DNA of 64,000 nucleotides from Sphingopyxis witflariensis (GCF_002205635.1 NZ_NISJ01000015.1:22680-86679), one strand, 5' to 3'; positions 25,471 through 34,279 are shown, counted from the first letter of the stretch. Program-made: numbers and translations. Notes: generated by a model from the letters alone, not told the origin.

Positions 25471-25529
25471 TGATCTCGATGTGGTTTTCGGGCGCCGAAA
25501 TTCAAGGGGACAAGCGCGTCGACACCCCT

Positions 25530-25605
25530 TTCGTCACGCCCGGCTTGATCCGGCATCCATTCCACGGCGGCGACATGGCTCCCTGATCAAGTCCGGCGTG
25601 ACGAA
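25530..25605. repeat. Palindromic intergenic repeat, family A copy 2
   Basis: Inverted arms with core CCGGCTTGATCCGG on the left and CTGATCAAGTCCGG on the right, ending in GTGACGAA, related to the repeat at 20641-20717. It lies in the divergent gap between the rluD and chpT genes. A genome-dispersed non-coding repeat. Confidence 0.78.
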
Positions 25606-25718
25606 GGAAAAGGGCAGGGTGCCCCGGCGCATCGCGCTTGCCCTTCGGGGCATGCGTGGCCTAGGAGCGGGCTCATGCCGGGGACGTCCGGATACTGCGC
25701 TGGGGAGCCACTTTAATC

Positions 25719-26363
25719 ATGACCGACGATCGCGTCGATTTCGCCTCCATGCTGGCTTCGCGCCTGTGTCACGATTTGTTGAGCCCGGTCGGCGCTTTCG
25801 CCAACGGCCTCGAACTGCTCGCCGACGAAAAAGACCCGGCGATGCGCGAGCGCTGCTTTGAGCTGCTCGAACAAAGTGCGCGGACGTCCGCGAACAAGTT
25901 GAAATTCTTTCGTCTTGCCTTCGGATCGGCCGGTGGCTTTGGCGAACTGGTCCCGGCCGACGAGGCCAGATCGGCGATTCAGGGGATCATCGGCGACCGC
26001 GCGATCGACCTCAACTGGATGATCGGTTCGGACCCGCTGCCGAAGCCGGCGGTGAAGATCATCCTCAACCTGTCATTGCTTCTCGTCGATGCACTGGTGC
26101 GCGGTGGCCGGCTCGATATTGGCTGCGAAAAACAGGGTGATGCGATCGAAATTGCGCTGCATGTCGAGGCTGAGCGCATGTTCCTCGACGCCGATGTCGA
26201 ACGCATCCTCGCCGAAGGCGAAGCCGCCAGCCCGATGACCTCGCGCACAGCGCCCGCAGCGCTGGTTCAGGCGGTCGCGGCGCAGAACAACGGCACGGTC
26301 ATGCTGGCGCGCGAAACGCCCACCACCTTGCTCGTCGGCGCGGTTCTGCGCGGTCGGGGGTAA
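25719..26363 (+). CDS. chpT: Histidine phosphotransferase ChpT
   Basis: 214-aa phosphotransferase that passes phosphate from CckA to CtrA and CpdR in alphaproteobacterial cell-cycle and motility control. The dimerisation helix carries the phosphoacceptor His in ASRLCHDLLSPVGAFANGLELLADE, followed by a degenerate kinase-like ATPase fold without ATP-binding residues, as in ChpT. CckA is encoded at 42906 in the same window. It precedes a small membrane protein and the cheA-cheR genes, so it sits at the head of a motility signalling cluster. SD is weak; the frame has no better ATG. Confidence 0.9.
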   Translation: MTDDRVDFASMLASRLCHDLLSPVGAFANGLELLADEKDPAMRERCFELLEQSARTSANKLKFFRLAFGSAGGFGELVPADEARSAIQGIIGDRAIDLNWMIGSDPLPKPAVKIILNLSLLLVDALVRGGRLDIGCEKQGDAIEIALHVEAERMFLDADVERILAEGEAASPMTSRTAPAALVQAVAAQNNGTVMLARETPTTLLVGAVLRGRG

Positions 26364-26431
26364 GCGCAGGCCGTCCTTTCGGCGGAACCTATCCCCCGGC
26401 CAGGGGTATCCTATTCTCGCGCTGAAGATGC

Positions 26432-26608
26432 ATGTCGCGAGGAGTGAATATTATCTCGACCAGGCTCTGGATTGCTTATGTGATGATCGCCCTCATGGTG
26501 GCGGCTGCGGTCGCGGCTGTCGTCTATCTGCGCCACAACACCCACCACCGCAAAATCGAACGCCGCCGCGCGCGTGAAAAGCGCCATTTGGAAGATAGCA
26601 CCGAGTAG
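26432..26608 (+). CDS. Small single-pass membrane protein
   Basis: 58-codon open frame, starting ATG TCG CGA at 26432 (MSRGVNIISTRL) or at an internal GTG at 26444. It has one hydrophobic helix (LWIAYVMIALMVAAAVAAVVYL) followed by a strongly basic tail (RHNTHHRKIERRRARE), the topology of a short inner-membrane protein with a cytoplasmic positive C-terminus. It lies 68 bp behind chpT and 230 bp ahead of cheA, same strand. A link to the signalling cluster is suggested only by position. Confidence 0.6.
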   Translation: MSRGVNIISTRLWIAYVMIALMVAAAVAAVVYLRHNTHHRKIERRRAREKRHLEDSTE

Positions 26609-26783
26609 CGGAATGAAGGGGTCGGCGCGAAACATGGTGGCCCCGCCAAGCGAGACGCAAGGGTGAGAGGCCATGCGTGGGCTCCAGACGGTGGGGCTGG
26701 TTGCGCTGCGATGAGGAGTTTCGCCTCCTTTCGGCTTGGCTAGTCGCCATGCCATGGTCTCGCCCGTATCGGTAAAGTCTCCC

Positions 26784-26791
26784 TTAACCAT
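26784..26791 (+). promoter_or_regulatory. CtrA half-site upstream of cheA
   Basis: TTAACCAT matches the extended CtrA half-site known from alphaproteobacteria and lies 48 nt before the cheA start. No second TTAA at the spacing of a full TTAA-N7-TTAA site was seen. CtrA control would fit a cluster that includes chpT and chemotaxis genes. Confidence 0.4.
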
Positions 26792-26838
26792 TATACGCCA
26801 TGGTTGCGCTTCGAATTTTGGGGCGCACCGACACCGTG

Positions 26839-29232
26839 ATGGACGATCTGCTGAACGATTTCCTGGCCGAAACGGCGGAAATTCTCGCCGAAGCCGGCGG
26901 GGCGCTGGTGGCGTGGGAAGCGGAGCCGGCTGACCGTGAGCGGCTCGACGCCATTTTCCGGCTGGTTCACACAATCAAGGGTAGTTCGGGTTTTCTCGCG
27001 CTGCCGCGCGTCACCGCGCTGTCGCACGCGGCGGAGGATGCGCTCGACCAGGTCCGGCGAGGCAAGCGTCCAGCCGATGGCGCGCTGGTCACAGGGGTGC
27101 TTGGCATCGTCGATCGCCTGTCCGAACTGTGCGGCAGGCTGGCCGCTGCCGGGGTGGAGCCCGCAGGCGACGACAGTCTCGTGATCGGCGCGCTCGCTAG
27201 GGCGGAGGCCAATGCTGCGACCGAACCCGCAGCCATCGAAATCCAGCTGCGCCGCGAAGATGATCTCAGCGCCGAATTGCAGGGTTGGCGTTCGATCCGC
27301 GTGCCGCTGCCGCTGCTCGACAGCGTGATGACTGGCGTCACCGACATCGTGCTCGCGCGCAACGAATTTGCGCGCATGTTACGGGAATCGGGCGCCGATG
27401 CTTCGGTCATCGCTTCGTTCGAACGCCTGTCCGATTCGATCGCCGGAATGCGCCAGTCGGTCAGTCAGATGCGGATGCAGCGCATCGACAAATTGTTCGC
27501 GCCCCTGCCGCGTATCGTCCGCGATCTCGCGCGCGACCTTGGCAAGAAGGTCAAATTCGCGACCAGCGGTGGAGAGGTCGAACTCGATCGCGAGATGATG
27601 GAAAATATCCGCGATCCGCTGATCCATATCGTCCGCAACGCGATCGACCATGGCATTGAGGCGATCGACGGGCGTGTCGCGGCGGGCAAGGATATCACCG
27701 CGACGATTTTCGTTTCGGCGCGCCAGTCGGGCAACCAGATTGAAGTTGCGATCCGCGACGACGGCCGCGGCCTGTCGCCCGACGCGCTGGTCGCAAAGGC
27801 GATTGCGGCGCGCGTCGTCACCGCGACCGAAGCGCGTGCGCTGAGCGCGCGCGAAAAGCTGGAACTGATCTTCCGCCCGGGTTTTTCGACGGCAGCGGAA
27901 ATCACGGCAATTTCGGGGCGCGGCGTCGGCATGGATATCGTCAAATCCAATGTCGAAAAGATCGGCGGTGTCGTCGAGCTGCGCAATGAAGTGGGCAAGG
28001 GGCTTTCGATCCTGCTGCGCGTGCCGATGACGCTGACGATCATATCGGGATTGATGGTACGCGCGGCGGGGCATGAATTTGCCATCCCGCGCGGATCGGT
28101 GCGCGAAATATTGCTCGAAAGCAGCGATACGGTGCGGATCGACCGCATCGGCGGCGGCGAAATGGCGACGGTACGCGGCGAGCCCTTTCCGCTGCTGCGG
28201 CTCGAGACCGTGCTGGGACGCGCGCGCGATCACCGCGATGACATCGACGATCGCGCGCTGGTTATCGTCCGGCCGGGGCAGGGGCAAAGCTATGCGCTCA
28301 GCGTCGCGGCGATCCATGACCAGGAGGAACTGGTGATCAAGCCGGCGGCACCGATGATCATGGCGACCGGCCTCTATGCCGGCACGACCTTGCCCGACAA
28401 TGGCCGCCCCGTGCTGTTGCTCGATGTGCAGGGCATGCTGGCCGTGGCGGGCGTCGACGCGAGCGAAGCGGGCCGCAATCAGGATCATGGCGCCGAAGCC
28501 GAGGCCGAGGCGGCCGCGGCGCGCAACGCGGTGCAGCTCCTGCTTTTCCGCGATGTCGGCGACCGGATTCGCGGTGTCCGCCTGTCGGTGATCGAGCGCG
28601 TCGAGGAAGTGTCGGCGTCGGCGCTGTTCGAAAGCGCTGGCCGTGTCCAGGTGCAGATCGGTGACGATATTTTCCCCGTTCACGCCGGAAAATTGCCCGA
28701 GGACAAAGGCAACGTGAAGCTGCTGCGCCTCTACGATGGCCGCGCTGTGCTCTGCTATCCGATCGCGGCGGTGATCGACATCGTCCGCCTGCCCGACGGG
28801 GTGCAGCCCGCTGCTTCACCCGGGCTGATCGCGGGCGTCGTGCTCGTCGGCGGCGATCCGGTCGAACTGATCGACCCCTATTGGCTGATGGAGCAATATG
28901 CCGTCGGTGCCGTGGCGCCCGCGATCCACCAGCCGCTGTGCCATCTGGCCGACGATCATGATGGCTGGGGGGCCAATTTCCTTGCGCCGATCCTGCGTCA
29001 CGCGGGCTATCGGGTCGCCAGCAGCGATGCGGGCGACGACGAAACGCCTGATGTTCTGCTTTGCCTGTCGGGCGAAGAGGGGCGGTATGACCATGCGGCC
29101 AGCGACGTGCCGGTGATCCGGCTGCGCGCCGCCGCCGCCGCCTCAGGCCCCGACGATCCGACCGTCTATCGCTACGACCGCCAGGCGCTGCTCGATGCGC
29201 TGCACCGCCAGATCATGGGAGGCCGCGCATGA
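26839..29232 (+). CDS. cheA: Chemotaxis-type histidine kinase CheA with extra CheW-like and receiver-like domains
   Basis: 797-aa kinase. Order: Hpt domain with phosphorylated His44 (FRLVHTIKGSSGFLAL); dimerisation region (MRMQRIDKLFAPLPRIVRDLARDLGKKV); ATPase with N box MMENIRDPLIHIVRNAIDHGIE and G boxes GRGVGMDIVKSNVEKIGG; CheW-like coupling domain (LMVRAAGHEFAIPRGSVREILLE); a second CheW-like module (AVQLLLFRDVGDRIRGVRLSVIERVEEV ... LIAGVVLVGGDPVELID); and a C-terminal receiver-like domain whose phosphoacceptor position reads DVLLCLSGEEG, without the expected Asp. No P2-type CheY-binding domain is obvious. ATG at 26839 is preferred for the family-like start MDDLLNDFLAE; 26800 is possible. 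It overlaps cheW by 4 nt. Confidence 0.9.
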   Translation: MDDLLNDFLAETAEILAEAGGALVAWEAEPADRERLDAIFRLVHTIKGSSGFLALPRVTALSHAAEDALDQVRRGKRPADGALVTGVLGIVDRLSELCGRLAAAGVEPAGDDSLVIGALARAEANAATEPAAIEIQLRREDDLSAELQGWRSIRVPLPLLDSVMTGVTDIVLARNEFARMLRESGADASVIASFERLSDSIAGMRQSVSQMRMQRIDKLFAPLPRIVRDLARDLGKKVKFATSGGEVELDREMMENIRDPLIHIVRNAIDHGIEAIDGRVAAGKDITATIFVSARQSGNQIEVAIRDDGRGLSPDALVAKAIAARVVTATEARALSAREKLELIFRPGFSTAAEITAISGRGVGMDIVKSNVEKIGGVVELRNEVGKGLSILLRVPMTLTIISGLMVRAAGHEFAIPRGSVREILLESSDTVRIDRIGGGEMATVRGEPFPLLRLETVLGRARDHRDDIDDRALVIVRPGQGQSYALSVAAIHDQEELVIKPAAPMIMATGLYAGTTLPDNGRPVLLLDVQGMLAVAGVDASEAGRNQDHGAEAEAEAAAARNAVQLLLFRDVGDRIRGVRLSVIERVEEVSASALFESAGRVQVQIGDDIFPVHAGKLPEDKGNVKLLRLYDGRAVLCYPIAAVIDIVRLPDGVQPAASPGLIAGVVLVGGDPVELIDPYWLMEQYAVGAVAPAIHQPLCHLADDHDGWGANFLAPILRHAGYRVASSDAGDDETPDVLLCLSGEEGRYDHAASDVPVIRLRAAAAASGPDDPTVYRYDRQALLDALHRQIMGGRA

Positions 29233-29666
29233 TGGAAAAGCTTTACCTGATCGCGCGCATCGCCGACACGCGCGTTGCGCTGCGCAGCCGCGCGATCCAT
29301 TCGGTGGTGACCGTCGGCACACCGGTCGAGGTGCCCGCCGCGCCGCCACATGTCGCCGGGCTGTTCGCGTTGCGCAGCCGCGTCTTCACGCTGATCGACC
29401 CGCATGTCGTCGTCGGCCTGCCGTCGGTGGTCGTTGCAGCGGGGCAGCGGGTGATCGTCGTCGATGTTGCCGATCATGGCTATGCGCTGCTCGCCGACGA
29501 GATTGAGGACGTCTGTTTCATCGAAGCGGCCGAGACGCGCATCACAGGCAAGCTGCTGCCGGGCTGGGCGCGCGTCGCCGAAGCGATGATCGAGCATGAC
29601 GGCGCGACGCTGCTCGTGGTGGATCCCTCTCATTTCATCACCTTACCCGTCGCAAAAGCCGCATGA
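29229..29666 (+). CDS. cheW: Chemotaxis coupling protein CheW
   Basis: 145-aa single CheW domain that couples receptors to CheA. Typical strands: MMEKLYLIARIADTRVALRSRAIHSVVTVGTPVEVPAAPPHVAGLFALRSRVFTLIDPHVVVGLP and the second half AGQRVIVVDVADHGYALLADEIEDV. The start overlaps the cheA stop, and cheY follows after 75 bp. Slightly shorter than classical CheW (about 160 aa). Confidence 0.88.
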   Translation: MMEKLYLIARIADTRVALRSRAIHSVVTVGTPVEVPAAPPHVAGLFALRSRVFTLIDPHVVVGLPSVVVAAGQRVIVVDVADHGYALLADEIEDVCFIEAAETRITGKLLPGWARVAEAMIEHDGATLLVVDPSHFITLPVAKAA

Positions 29667-29741
29667 ACATCCATGTCATTAACGGGCTGGACACTCCTTC
29701 ACCGTAGATTGCAAAAAAACCCGGGGGGTCGGAGTAAAAGA

Positions 29742-30116
29742 ATGTCGAAATCCTGTCTGGTCGTCGATGATAGCAAAGTGATTCGCAAAGTCGCGCGCCA
29801 TATCCTTGAAAGCATGTCCTTTGCGGTCGATGAGGCCGCCGACGGGCTGGAGGCGCTGACCTTTTGTCGCACCAATCGTCCCGATGTCATCCTTCTCGAC
29901 TGGAATATGCCGGTGATGAGCGGAATGGAGTTTCTGGGCGCCTTCAATGACCTGGACTATGGGCATGAAGAACGCCCACGCGTCGTCTTCTGTACGACCG
30001 AAAATAGCATCGACCATATCCGGACCGCGATCGAAGCGGGTGCTGACGAATATGTGATGAAGCCGTTCGATCGCGAAACGCTCGAAGGGAAATTGCAGCT
30101 CGTCGGGGTCGCTTGA
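29742..30116 (+). CDS. cheY: Single-domain response regulator CheY
   Basis: 124-aa receiver without output domain. Acidic pair Asp9-Asp10, phosphoacceptor Asp53 (VILLDWNMPVMSGMEFL), Thr in FCTTEN and Lys in VMKPFD are all present. This is the usual diffusible output of a CheA kinase, binding the flagellar motor switch. ATG at 29742 has GGAG about 8 nt ahead, which decides against the longer frame from 29673. It is 10 bp ahead of cheB. Confidence 0.92.
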   Translation: MSKSCLVVDDSKVIRKVARHILESMSFAVDEAADGLEALTFCRTNRPDVILLDWNMPVMSGMEFLGAFNDLDYGHEERPRVVFCTTENSIDHIRTAIEAGADEYVMKPFDRETLEGKLQLVGVA

Positions 30117-30126
30117 GGCTGTCGCC

Positions 30127-31227
30127 ATGGCCCGGCCGCAACCCCTGATTTCGGATCCCGCGCGATCGACGCGCACGATTCGGGTCATGTTGGTCGATGA
30201 CAGTCTGGTCGTGCGCAGCATTCTCGAACGCATCGTCGACCAGCATCCGGCACTGAAAATCTGTGCCTCGGTCGCCTCGGCGCATGACGCGCTGGCCTAT
30301 CTGGCCTGCGAATCGGTTGATGTCGTCATTCTCGATATCGAAATGCCGGGGATGAACGGCATCGACGCACTGCCGCATATATTGGAGCGCGCCGCGAAAG
30401 CGCGCGTGCTGATCCTGTCGTCCAACTGCGTCGAGGGCGGCCCGGCAGCGATCGAGGCGCTGTCACTGGGTGCCAGCGATACGCTCGCCAAGCCGGGGCG
30501 CGGCAGTTTCTCCGGCCGTTTCGCCGAAGTGTTGACCGAACGCATCCTGGCGCTGGGTGACCAGCCGCCGCTTCCGGCAACCGTCCGCTCCGTACAGCGC
30601 CCGGTCTCGGTGCCGGTCGCGGTGGTGATCGAAACGGACCAGCCAATTGAATGTATCGCGGTCGCGGCATCGACCGGCGGCATTCCGGCTTTCGCCAATT
30701 TCCTCGCTCATCTCGACCCACGCATCACCGCGCCCATACTGCTGACACAGCATCTGCCCGACGCGTTCATGGAATTTTACGCAAAGCAGATTGCGACGAT
30801 GACCAACCGGCAGGTCCATGTTGCCGAAGCTGGCATGGCGGTCGAACGCGGTCATATCTATCTGGCGCCGGGGGATGCGCATCTGATGGTGGTCGCCAAT
30901 GGCAGCCGCCGCGACATCCTGCTCGATCGCCACCCGGTCGAAAATGGCTGTTGCCCCTCGGCCGATCCGATGATCGGCGCGGTGGCCGATGTTTACGGCA
31001 GGCGCGGCGTCGCCGTGATCCTCAGCGGCATGGGCCGCGACGGGGTGCTGGGGGCGGCGCGATTGAAGTCTGTCGGCGGCACCATCTTTGCCCAGGCGCC
31101 CGAAAGCTGTGTCGTCTGGGGCATGCCGGGAGCCGTCGCCAAGGCCGGGCTCGCCGTCGCGACGCTCGACCCCGATGCGATCGCGCTGATGCTCGGCCGC
31201 TTCCTGCCCGGACGCCGCAAGCCATGA
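30127..31227 (+). CDS. cheB: Chemoreceptor glutamate methylesterase CheB
   Basis: 366-aa enzyme that removes methyl groups from chemoreceptors. N-terminal receiver with Asp70 (VVILDIEMPGMNGIDALPHI) and C-terminal esterase with the catalytic Ser-His-Asp: AASTGGIPAF (Ser), LTQHLPDAF (His) and SGMGRDGVLGA (Asp). GNxx-type linker is short. Its last codon overlaps the start of cheR (ATGA). Presence of CheB and CheR implies methyl-accepting receptors elsewhere, because none is encoded in this cluster. Confidence 0.93.
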   Translation: MARPQPLISDPARSTRTIRVMLVDDSLVVRSILERIVDQHPALKICASVASAHDALAYLACESVDVVILDIEMPGMNGIDALPHILERAAKARVLILSSNCVEGGPAAIEALSLGASDTLAKPGRGSFSGRFAEVLTERILALGDQPPLPATVRSVQRPVSVPVAVVIETDQPIECIAVAASTGGIPAFANFLAHLDPRITAPILLTQHLPDAFMEFYAKQIATMTNRQVHVAEAGMAVERGHIYLAPGDAHLMVVANGSRRDILLDRHPVENGCCPSADPMIGAVADVYGRRGVAVILSGMGRDGVLGAARLKSVGGTIFAQAPESCVVWGMPGAVAKAGLAVATLDPDAIALMLGRFLPGRRKP

Positions 31228-32081
31228 TGGGCGGGACGGCCAGCGAATCGGTCTACCGTATCCTGATGGGAGTGCTCGAATCGCGAACCGGCCAAACCCT
31301 GTCGCCGAACCGCATCTGGCGCATCGAAATGTCGCTGAAACCGGTCATGCAGCGCCATGGCATCGCCGATCTCGACGCACTTGTCGCCGCACTGGTGATG
31401 TCGAACAGCCGACAATTGCTCGACGATACGGTCGATGCAATGCTGAACAACGAGACATTTTTTTACCGGGAACACAGTGTGTTCGACGACATTGCCGAGA
31501 CGGCGCTTGAGAAAATCCGGGCCATCAATGCCGACAGGCGGCGTGTGACGGTCTGGCATTGCGGCGTGTCGACGGGGCAGGAGGCCTATTCGCTGGCGAT
31601 GCTGATCGCCGAACAGGGCGACAAATGGGCGGGCTGGCAGGTCGATATCGTCGGCACCGACGTCAGCTGTCACGCGATCGGCCGCGCGCGCATCGGGCTT
31701 TACAGCCAGTTCGAAATCCAGCGCGGCCTGCCGGTACAGCGCATGGTACGCTGGTTCGACCAGACCGAAACCGGGTGGCTGGCCAAGGCGGATTTGCGGC
31801 GCCGGATCGATTTTTCGGTGCAGAATATGCTCACCGACCGGCCGCCGCTGGCGCGCTCTGCCGACCTGATCTTCTGCCGCAACCTGCTGCTCTATTTCTC
31901 GGCGCCGATGCGGCAAAAGGCCTTTGCCCGGTTGCGTGCGATGGCTGCGCCGCAAAGTTTCCTCGTACTCGGGGCAGGGGAAACGGTGCTGGGGCAAACT
32001 GACCAGTTCGTTGCCAGCCCGCGGCTGCGGGGGCTGTACGAGCCCGCCGACCAGCAGGTGCGCCGCGCTGCGGCGGCCTGA
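31224..32081 (+). CDS. cheR: Chemoreceptor methyltransferase CheR
   Basis: 285-aa SAM-dependent methyltransferase acting on receptor glutamates. The N-terminal helical domain (YRILMGVLESRTGQTLSPNRIWRIEMSLKPVMQRHG, MLNNETFFYREHSVFDDI) is followed by a Rossmann SAM-binding fold (VWHCGVSTGQEAYSLAMLIAE, DIVGTDVSCHAIGRARIGLYSQFEIQRGLP, ADLIFCRNLLLYFSAPMRQKAF). The open frame reaches back to 30651 inside cheB, but ATG at 31224 overlapping the cheB stop begins at the family start. Last gene of the cluster. Confidence 0.92.
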   Translation: MMGGTASESVYRILMGVLESRTGQTLSPNRIWRIEMSLKPVMQRHGIADLDALVAALVMSNSRQLLDDTVDAMLNNETFFYREHSVFDDIAETALEKIRAINADRRRVTVWHCGVSTGQEAYSLAMLIAEQGDKWAGWQVDIVGTDVSCHAIGRARIGLYSQFEIQRGLPVQRMVRWFDQTETGWLAKADLRRRIDFSVQNMLTDRPPLARSADLIFCRNLLLYFSAPMRQKAFARLRAMAAPQSFLVLGAGETVLGQTDQFVASPRLRGLYEPADQQVRRAAAA

Positions 32082-32159
32082 GCTTGCAATTTTCCCGGCG
32101 CTGGCGCAGGTCAGGCCTCTTCCCGCACCGGGGCGGGGCAAATATGGGTCGCGAACCGC

Positions 32160-32849
32160 ATGAGCGATTTTATCGAGCGCTGGTCACCGAATTTCGACGA
32201 GCGCGGACTGCCCATTTCGATGATCGTGCTTCATTATACCGGTATGAAGACCGGCGCCGAAGCCATTGATCGGCTTGCCGATCCCGATGCAAAAGTGTCG
32301 GCGCATTATGTCGTCAGCGAGGACGGCCAGATCATCCATATGGTGGCGGAGGAAAAGCGCGCCTGGCACGCCGGCAAGTCGCACTGGCGCGGCATCAGCG
32401 ACATCAACTCGGCCAGCGTCGGGATCGAGATTATCAATCCGGGACATGAATGGGGCTATGTGCCCTTTCCCGATCCACAGGTCTCGTCGGTCGTCCGCCT
32501 CGTCCACCAGATCAAGGATCGCCACGCAATCACGCGCGGCAATGTCGTCGGCCATTCGGACATCGCGCCGACGCGCAAACAGGATCCGGGCGAGCTGTTC
32601 CCGTGGGAGGAGCTGGCGCGCCGGCGTCTTGCGCTGCCGCGACCGACCAAGAAGCTTACCGATCCTTTGTGGACCGACGCGGGCTTTCTGCTGGCCCTCG
32701 AACGCTTTGGCTATGATGTGACCGACGGCTTTGCCGCGACGGTCGCCTTTCAGCGCCGCTTTCGAACCGAACTCATCGACGGTACGGTCGATGGCGAGTG
32801 CCGTGCGATCCTGCTGGCGCTGTTGCTGCCCCAGCCCGAGGGCAACTGA
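32160..32849 (+). CDS. N-acetylmuramoyl-L-alanine amidase, AmiD-like
   Basis: 229-aa Amidase_2 enzyme that cleaves the lactyl-amide bond of peptidoglycan fragments. Zinc ligands are visible as His in VLHYTGMKT, His in NVVGHSDIAPTRKQDPG and the downstream Asp; SAHYVVSEDGQIIHMVAEEKRAWHAGKSHW is the core fold. The C-terminal 60 residues (LTDPLWTDAGFLLALERFGYDVTDGFAATVAFQRRFR) form a peptidoglycan-binding module. No signal peptide is seen, so it may be a cytoplasmic recycling amidase or lack a recognised export signal. Confidence 0.9.
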   Translation: MSDFIERWSPNFDERGLPISMIVLHYTGMKTGAEAIDRLADPDAKVSAHYVVSEDGQIIHMVAEEKRAWHAGKSHWRGISDINSASVGIEIINPGHEWGYVPFPDPQVSSVVRLVHQIKDRHAITRGNVVGHSDIAPTRKQDPGELFPWEELARRRLALPRPTKKLTDPLWTDAGFLLALERFGYDVTDGFAATVAFQRRFRTELIDGTVDGECRAILLALLLPQPEGN

Positions 32850-32901
32850 CGCCCTTCTCATTTCCGTTGGTACGGTCGTCACTTTGGCCTATAACGGTCG
32901 C

Positions 32902-33294
32902 GCCAGAGGGTCGGGCGATCGCCGCTGGTGGGGTATCCCGCCGGGGGAGGAAAGTCCGGGCTCCACGGAAACCACGGTGCCGGATAACGTCCGGCGGTTC
33001 GCGCGTTCGTGCGGATTAGGGAAAGTGCCACAGAGAGTAGATCGCCAAAGGCTTCGGCCCGGCGAAAGGTGAAAGGGTGCGGTAAGAGCGCACCGCGCGG
33101 CTGGTAACAGGCGCGGCACGGCAAACCCCACCGGGAGCAAGGTCGAATAGGGACGGTACGGAGCAATCCAGGGTCGGTTCCGGCCCAGCCGTCCGGGTTG
33201 ACTGCTTGAGCGTTCGGGTAACCGTTCGCCTAGAGGAATGATCGCCCATCCCCTGCAAAGGGGTGGACAGAACCCGGCTTACAGACCCTCTGGC
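32902..33294 (+). ncRNA. rnpB: RNase P RNA
   Basis: Catalytic RNA of RNase P, which matures tRNA 5' ends. The conserved core elements are present in order: GAGGAAAGTCCGGGCTCC near the 5' end, the P4 complement AGAGGAATGATCGCC at about 33232, and ACAGAACCCGGCTTA near the 3' end. The ends pair as P1: GCCAGAGGGTC (32902-32912) with GACCCTCTGGC (33284-33294). Boundaries are therefore set from pairing and may be off by a few bases. Confidence 0.95.
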
Positions 33295-33314
33295 AATATT
33301 CTCCCCAAACGCAT

Positions 33315-33333
33315 CCGCGGGAACCGCCCGCGG
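33315..33333 (+). terminator. GC-rich hairpin after rnpB
   Basis: CCGCGGG and CCCGCGG around the loop AACCG form a 7-bp stem 20 nt after the RNase P RNA. No T-tract follows, so it is only a weak terminator or processing candidate. Confidence 0.35.
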
Positions 33334-33375
33334 GCGAGCCGCGTTCTACAAGGACAGTCACAAGGGAGGCGAACC

Positions 33376-33531
33376 ATGAAGATCGTCGATGAGCATGTCG
33401 AAATGAGCGACGAAGAGGCGAGCGGCGGCGTAAAAGGGCATAATGTCCGCTATGTCCTCGCGATCTCGCTGATCGGGGCGGTAATCGTCATGTCGGCCGC
33501 CTGGATCATCCCCGCGCTTCTCGCCAAATAG
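33376..33531 (+). CDS. Small single-pass membrane protein
   Basis: 51-aa protein with an acidic N-terminus (MKIVDEHVEMSDEEASGGVKGH) and one C-terminal transmembrane helix (VLAISLIGAVIVMSAAWIIPALLA). GGGAGG lies 8 nt ahead of the ATG, a strong start signal that makes the longer frame from 33238 unlikely. Small proteins of this type are common near rnpB in sphingomonads, but no function is known to me. Confidence 0.75.
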   Translation: MKIVDEHVEMSDEEASGGVKGHNVRYVLAISLIGAVIVMSAAWIIPALLAK

Positions 33532-33545
33532 ACGAGGCGGGGCGC

Positions 33546-34202
33546 TTATTTGCCCTCCATGATGAGGTTCAGCTCGTCCTCGGGGTTGGGAGTGTTTTCC
33601 ATATAGAAGGTGCTGGCTGGCCGCCGTGCGCGCTTTGCGCCGACCTTGTCATACCCGCGATCGCTGTCGTCCGGCGCGACCTTCAGTTGCGCCGTGATGA
33701 TATCGCCGGTCAGCAGGTTCCAGCTCATCTCGGCGCCATCATGCGCATAGGTACGGCTATAGGCGGTCGCGTCGAGGCCGATCAGGCGCAGTTTCGGTGC
33801 GGTGGCTTCACCGCGAAAGCGATAGGTGGTCGATGTCGCGCTCGTACCGCCGGTCAAATCCCGGATGACCAGCACCCCCTTGTCGATCGACAGTTCGGCT
33901 GGCCCCAGCGCCCCGGGCAGCAGGTTGAATTTCCCGGCGGCGACATGGCTGATGCGGGCGGCATTGCGTGCGGTGAAAAAGACCCGAACGGTCCTGTCAT
34001 CATCCTTTACCGATACCAGCACGGCGTCGAGGTCGCCGTCGCCGTTGAGATCGCCATCGACCCGCGCCTCAACCTCTTCGCCCGGCGCCAGCAGGCGGCG
34101 TAATTCGGCGTCGCTCATCGCTGAAGCAGCAGGGTGCGTCGATGCGGCATGGGCTGCGCCCGACGCCAGCATGATCGCAAGAAAAACCAGGCTTCGTTCC
34201 AT
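33546..34202 (-). CDS. Exported protein with EF-hand-like calcium loop
   Basis: 218-aa secreted protein (MERSLVFLAIMLASGAAHAA signal peptide). Residues about 48-60 read DGDLNGDGDLDAVL, a Ca-binding loop of EF-hand/FG-GAP type, followed by beta-rich sequence (VRVFFTARNAARISHVAAGKF, LSIDKGVLVIRDLTGG). No enzyme motif recognised. It is divergent from the caspase-like gene with a CRP-type site in the gap, so both may respond to the same regulator. Ends 15 bp from the small membrane protein (convergent). Confidence 0.75.
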   Translation of the reverse strand: MERSLVFLAIMLASGAAHAASTHPAASAMSDAELRRLLAPGEEVEARVDGDLNGDGDLDAVLVSVKDDDRTVRVFFTARNAARISHVAAGKFNLLPGALGPAELSIDKGVLVIRDLTGGTSATSTTYRFRGEATAPKLRLIGLDATAYSRTYAHDGAEMSWNLLTGDIITAQLKVAPDDSDRGYDKVGAKRARRPASTFYMENTPNPEDELNLIMEGK

Positions 34203-34263
34203 GGCACCCCTCCTTTGGCCGAATCCAAGTGTTTTGCTTCTATCCGGACGTCATGCCCGACAT

Positions 34264-34279
34264 TGTGATGGCGATCACA
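34264..34279. promoter_or_regulatory. CRP/FNR-type operator in divergent promoter region
   Basis: TGTGA-TGGCGA-TCACA matches the classical CRP half-sites exactly with the 6-bp spacer. Centre is about 69 nt from the start of the downstream-strand exported protein (34202) and 66 nt from the caspase-like gene (34338), so it could serve either promoter. Confidence 0.6.

Noticed and set aside
27379..28683. 434-aa minus-strand open frame
   Set aside because: Antisense to the kinase core of cheA.
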